In this document: one piece after another, positions 61,421 through 64,000 of the stretch
Position numbering within the stretch: position 1 is the stretch's first letter
Layout: every line of letters starts with the position of its first letter
Origin: Semisulcospira habei
Lineage: Eukaryota > Mollusca > Gastropoda > Semisulcospiridae
Length of the DNA: 64,000 bases
NCBI GenBank assembly: GCA_036245525.1
Contig: BTPG01000001.1
Span: forward strand, 218,262,799-218,326,798
Direction: 5' to 3'
Notes under the pieces: generated by a model
What the model was told of the DNA's origin: nothing
Seen by the model: only the letters and a program-made list of their open reading frames with translations
The model's database searches: none
Position numbers and translations under genes: made by a program

Positions 61421-64000
61421 CAGACAATTGACAGTATGACAGCCCACACACAAAAATCTTCATTTGTAAATAAGTGTACATATACTGAAAATGATACTAG
61501 ACATTCATCTTCAGTAACTTCAGATTCCTCTTTGTCTTGTCATCCTTCTTCTTGTTCATCGTCTTGTCTTTTGTCTTCAAGTGATTCCAATTTTTGCACC
61601 GTCATCTATAGTAATATCGATTACCTGCTAAATAAAAAGAGTGAACTTTTAAAAAGGATTGATGATATAAAGCCTGACATCATTGGTCTTACCGAAGTAA
61701 AAGCTAAAAACCAGATCTATACTCCATTGGATTCAGAATACTCATTACCGAATTATGATATGTTTCTTAACACAAACCCTAAAAGAGGAGTTGCCCTTTA
61801 TTTTAACAAAAAGCTAAATGCTCAAGAATGTGAAACACTGAACACTAGCAAGTTTGAAGAGAGCTTATGGTACTATTTTGTGAGTGCTTCTGGTGAAAAA
61901 ATTATTGTTGGTTGTGTGTATAGAAGCCCCAACTCCACAACTGAAAACACAGAGTTACTATTACAACTTTTACGATCCGAGGAGATACAAGCATATGACA
62001 AAATTTGCATTTTTGGAGATTTTAATTTCCCTTGTGCAGGATGGGATGGCTCCTGGACAGGGGAAAAAAATAATCAAATTGTTGAGTGCATAAGAGACGC
62101 ATTCCTGATTCAAATGGTGAAAAACCCAACAAGACATAGGCAAGGTCAGAGGTCGACATTAGATGACCTAATCTTAGTAAATGACGAGTTGCTAACGTCA
62201 GATATTCAACACTTGGATCCCATTGGCAAGCGTGACCATGATGTTTTGCTCTTCGAGCTGTATGTACCTAAGGTTAAGGTGACGCAGAGTATTAAACACT
62301 CAATTAACCTTGGGAAGGGAGACTATGATAGTCTGAGAGCATATATGGCAAATATTGACTTTACTACTACTAAACCTGAAAATTGCGGAGTGGAAAAATT
62401 CTGGGCATTAATTAAGTCTTCGATTCTGAAAGGTATGGAGTTGTACATCCCAAAAGTGAAGAGCAAATCACATAAAAGAACCACACCATCTTGGATGAAT
62501 AAGGGTACTTTAAGAATGATTAAAAAGAAATACAAATTATACAAAAGATATCTTCAAACTCAAGAAGGTAGAGATTACCAAAGATATATTACCCTAAGAA
62601 ATGACTGTAACAAATTAATAAAGCGTAACAAAATATTGCATGAAAGAAATATTGCAGATAAATGTAAAATGAACCCCAAAGTGTTTTGGAAGTATGTACA
62701 GGAACAAACTAAATATAACTCTGGAATAAATGCACTTAAAAAAGAAGATGGCACACTTGCTGTAGCAGATCATGAAAAGGCAGCAACATTGAATAAATTC
62801 TTCTCAAGCGTATTTGTGGAAGAAAACTTGAGTAATGTTCCGTTGCTTGGTAGAGGCTCAAAATCGAATAGGTGCACCATAACAGATATCGTAATAACTC
62901 CTGATATTGTCAAGAAAAAACTAAAGGAGTTGAATCCTTCCAAGGCTCAAGGTCCAGACTGCATCCCTCCCAGAGTTTTACAAGAGTTGTGTAATGAGTT
63001 GGCAGAGCCACTTTGCACATTGTTTACTTTTTCCCTTGAATCAGGTATTGTACCGCAAGACTGGCGAACCGCAGAGGTAAGTGCGATTTTTAAAAAAGGT
63101 TCTAGGTCAGATGCAGGAAACTACAGGCCAGTAAGCTTAACGCGTATAGTATGTAAAGTTTTAGAGTCTATAGTCCGAGATGAGATCGTTAATCATTTCA
63201 CGGTGAATAATATGTACACTGAATGCCAACATGGTTTTAGAAGGAAACGATCATGTGTTACTCAGCTACTACAGGTTATGGACGATATAACCTCCTTACT
63301 TGACAACAAAAAAAACGGTTGACATCATATACTTAGACTTTAGAAAAGCATTCGACACTGTTCCTCATGAACGGCTTCTTCAGAAACTAGAGGCCTATGG
63401 TGTATGTGGAAACATTTCCAACTGGATAAGAATTTTTTTTACATGCAAGAGAACAAGTGGTAAAGGTTGGAGAAGCAAAATCGGACAAAATAAAGGTACT
63501 GAGCGGTATACCTCAAGGTAGCATCTTAGGACCTATATTATTTACGATATTTTTAAATGACTTGCCAGATTGTGTTAATAGCATGTGCAAAATTGTCGCA
63601 GATGATACTAAAATCTATAATGAATCGAGCAATAAAGACGTGTTGCAGCTTGATTTGGATCACTTGCAAGAGTTGTCCGACACATGGGACTTACATTTTA
63701 ATGTAGAGAAATGCAAGGTCTTACATGCTGGAAGGAACAATCCTGAACACGATTACTTGATGAAAGTGAACAGCAACATTAACAAGGTGGTATCTTGTGA
63801 GGAGGAAAGAGATTTAGGTGTGGTCTTTGACAAAGTTCTATCTTTTGACCCCCATATTCAGAACTGCATCAATAAGGCCAACAAAATGGTTGGAGTAGTT
63901 AAGAGAGCTTTTAATTATTTGGACAAGGACATTTTTAGTAAACTGTATAAATCACTAGTCAGACCACATTTAGAATATGCAAACACTGTATGGTACCCAG
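61349..64000 (+). pseudogene. CR1-like LINE ORF2: endonuclease-reverse transcriptase
   Basis: 61349-63322 contains the APE endonuclease (IGLTEVKAKN, GCVYRSPNST, IFGDFNFP, KRDHDVLLFEL) and the first RT blocks (KAQGPDCIPPRVLQEL, NYRPVSLTRIVCKVLE, QHGFRRKRSCVTQLL). Frame changes near 63315 and 63450 follow. RT continues with IIYLDFRKAFDTVPHERLL, SGIPQGSILGPILF and KIVADDTKIY (VADD where F/YADD is usual), then HLEYANTVWYP at the window edge. The reading start before about 61450 is uncertain. Confidence 0.85.

Larger units (their letters stand above)
60141..64000 (+). mobile_element. CR1-like LINE, cut by the right window edge
   Basis: A leader, ORF1 with PHD finger and coiled coil, then ORF2 endonuclease-reverse transcriptase, all in one orientation. 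The 5' boundary is uncertain (60090-60300); the start given is the promoter-like motif. The polymerase is of CR1 type. At least four frame changes make this copy non-functional. The 3' end lies beyond 64000. Confidence 0.8.

Overview
This window is non-coding-rich eukaryotic DNA, very probably from a marine mollusc and most likely a gastropod. Evidence: splice-site-bounded exons, very long CA, GA, TA and G-run microsatellites, L2-type and CR1-type LINEs, Gmr1-type LTR elements, many small palindromic DNA elements, and a decayed seven-transmembrane receptor resembling gastropod chemosensory receptors. The taxon is an inference. I see no intact conserved host gene; almost everything recognisable is a mobile element or its debris.

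Layout. 1-8400: two minus-strand copies of a tyrosine-recombinase (Crypton-like) gene, a 5'-preserved broken copy (1-2508) and a long open copy cut at its 5' side by a CA repeat (5832-7919). Between and beside them lie a TTAA-flanked element with two 46-bp inverted repeats (4539-4928), a TIR element (5271-5699) and a SINE with a 13-bp target duplication (8013-8397). 10515-11520: a dispersed block that recurs inverted at 53275-57610. 12242-16657: a truncated plus-strand LTR retrotransposon. 17098-29330: a nearly complete minus-strand LTR retrotransposon with 1.56-1.60 kb LTRs and a 5-bp target duplication, itself interrupted by an L2-type LINE (about 20304-23425).

Both LTR elements carry Ty3/gypsy-type proteins, but with integrase BEFORE reverse transcriptase. 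This is the Ty1/copia-like order known from the Gmr1 group, and it is the clearest non-standard gene order in the window.

30400-32950: three 5'-truncated LINE fragments. 33000-47500: a mosaic of small inverted-repeat elements: TTAA-flanked piggyBac-like families, GC-rich hairpins, a hAT-like insertion splitting a minisatellite, and SINE copies with 13-15 bp target duplications. 49767-51810: a pseudogenised rhodopsin-class receptor broken by frameshifts and by at least two TTAA elements. 53810-56764: a DNA transposon with TTACG-rich subterminal arrays carrying a frameshifted MADF-BESS gene. 58882-59389: a Harbinger-type element retaining the start of its transposase. 60141-64000: a CR1-like LINE with a PHD-finger ORF1, running off the right edge.

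The elements repeatedly nest in each other (LINE in LTR element, DNA transposon in a dispersed repeat, hairpin in hairpin, hAT-like element in a satellite, MITEs in the receptor). This allows a relative order of insertion to be read from the sequence.
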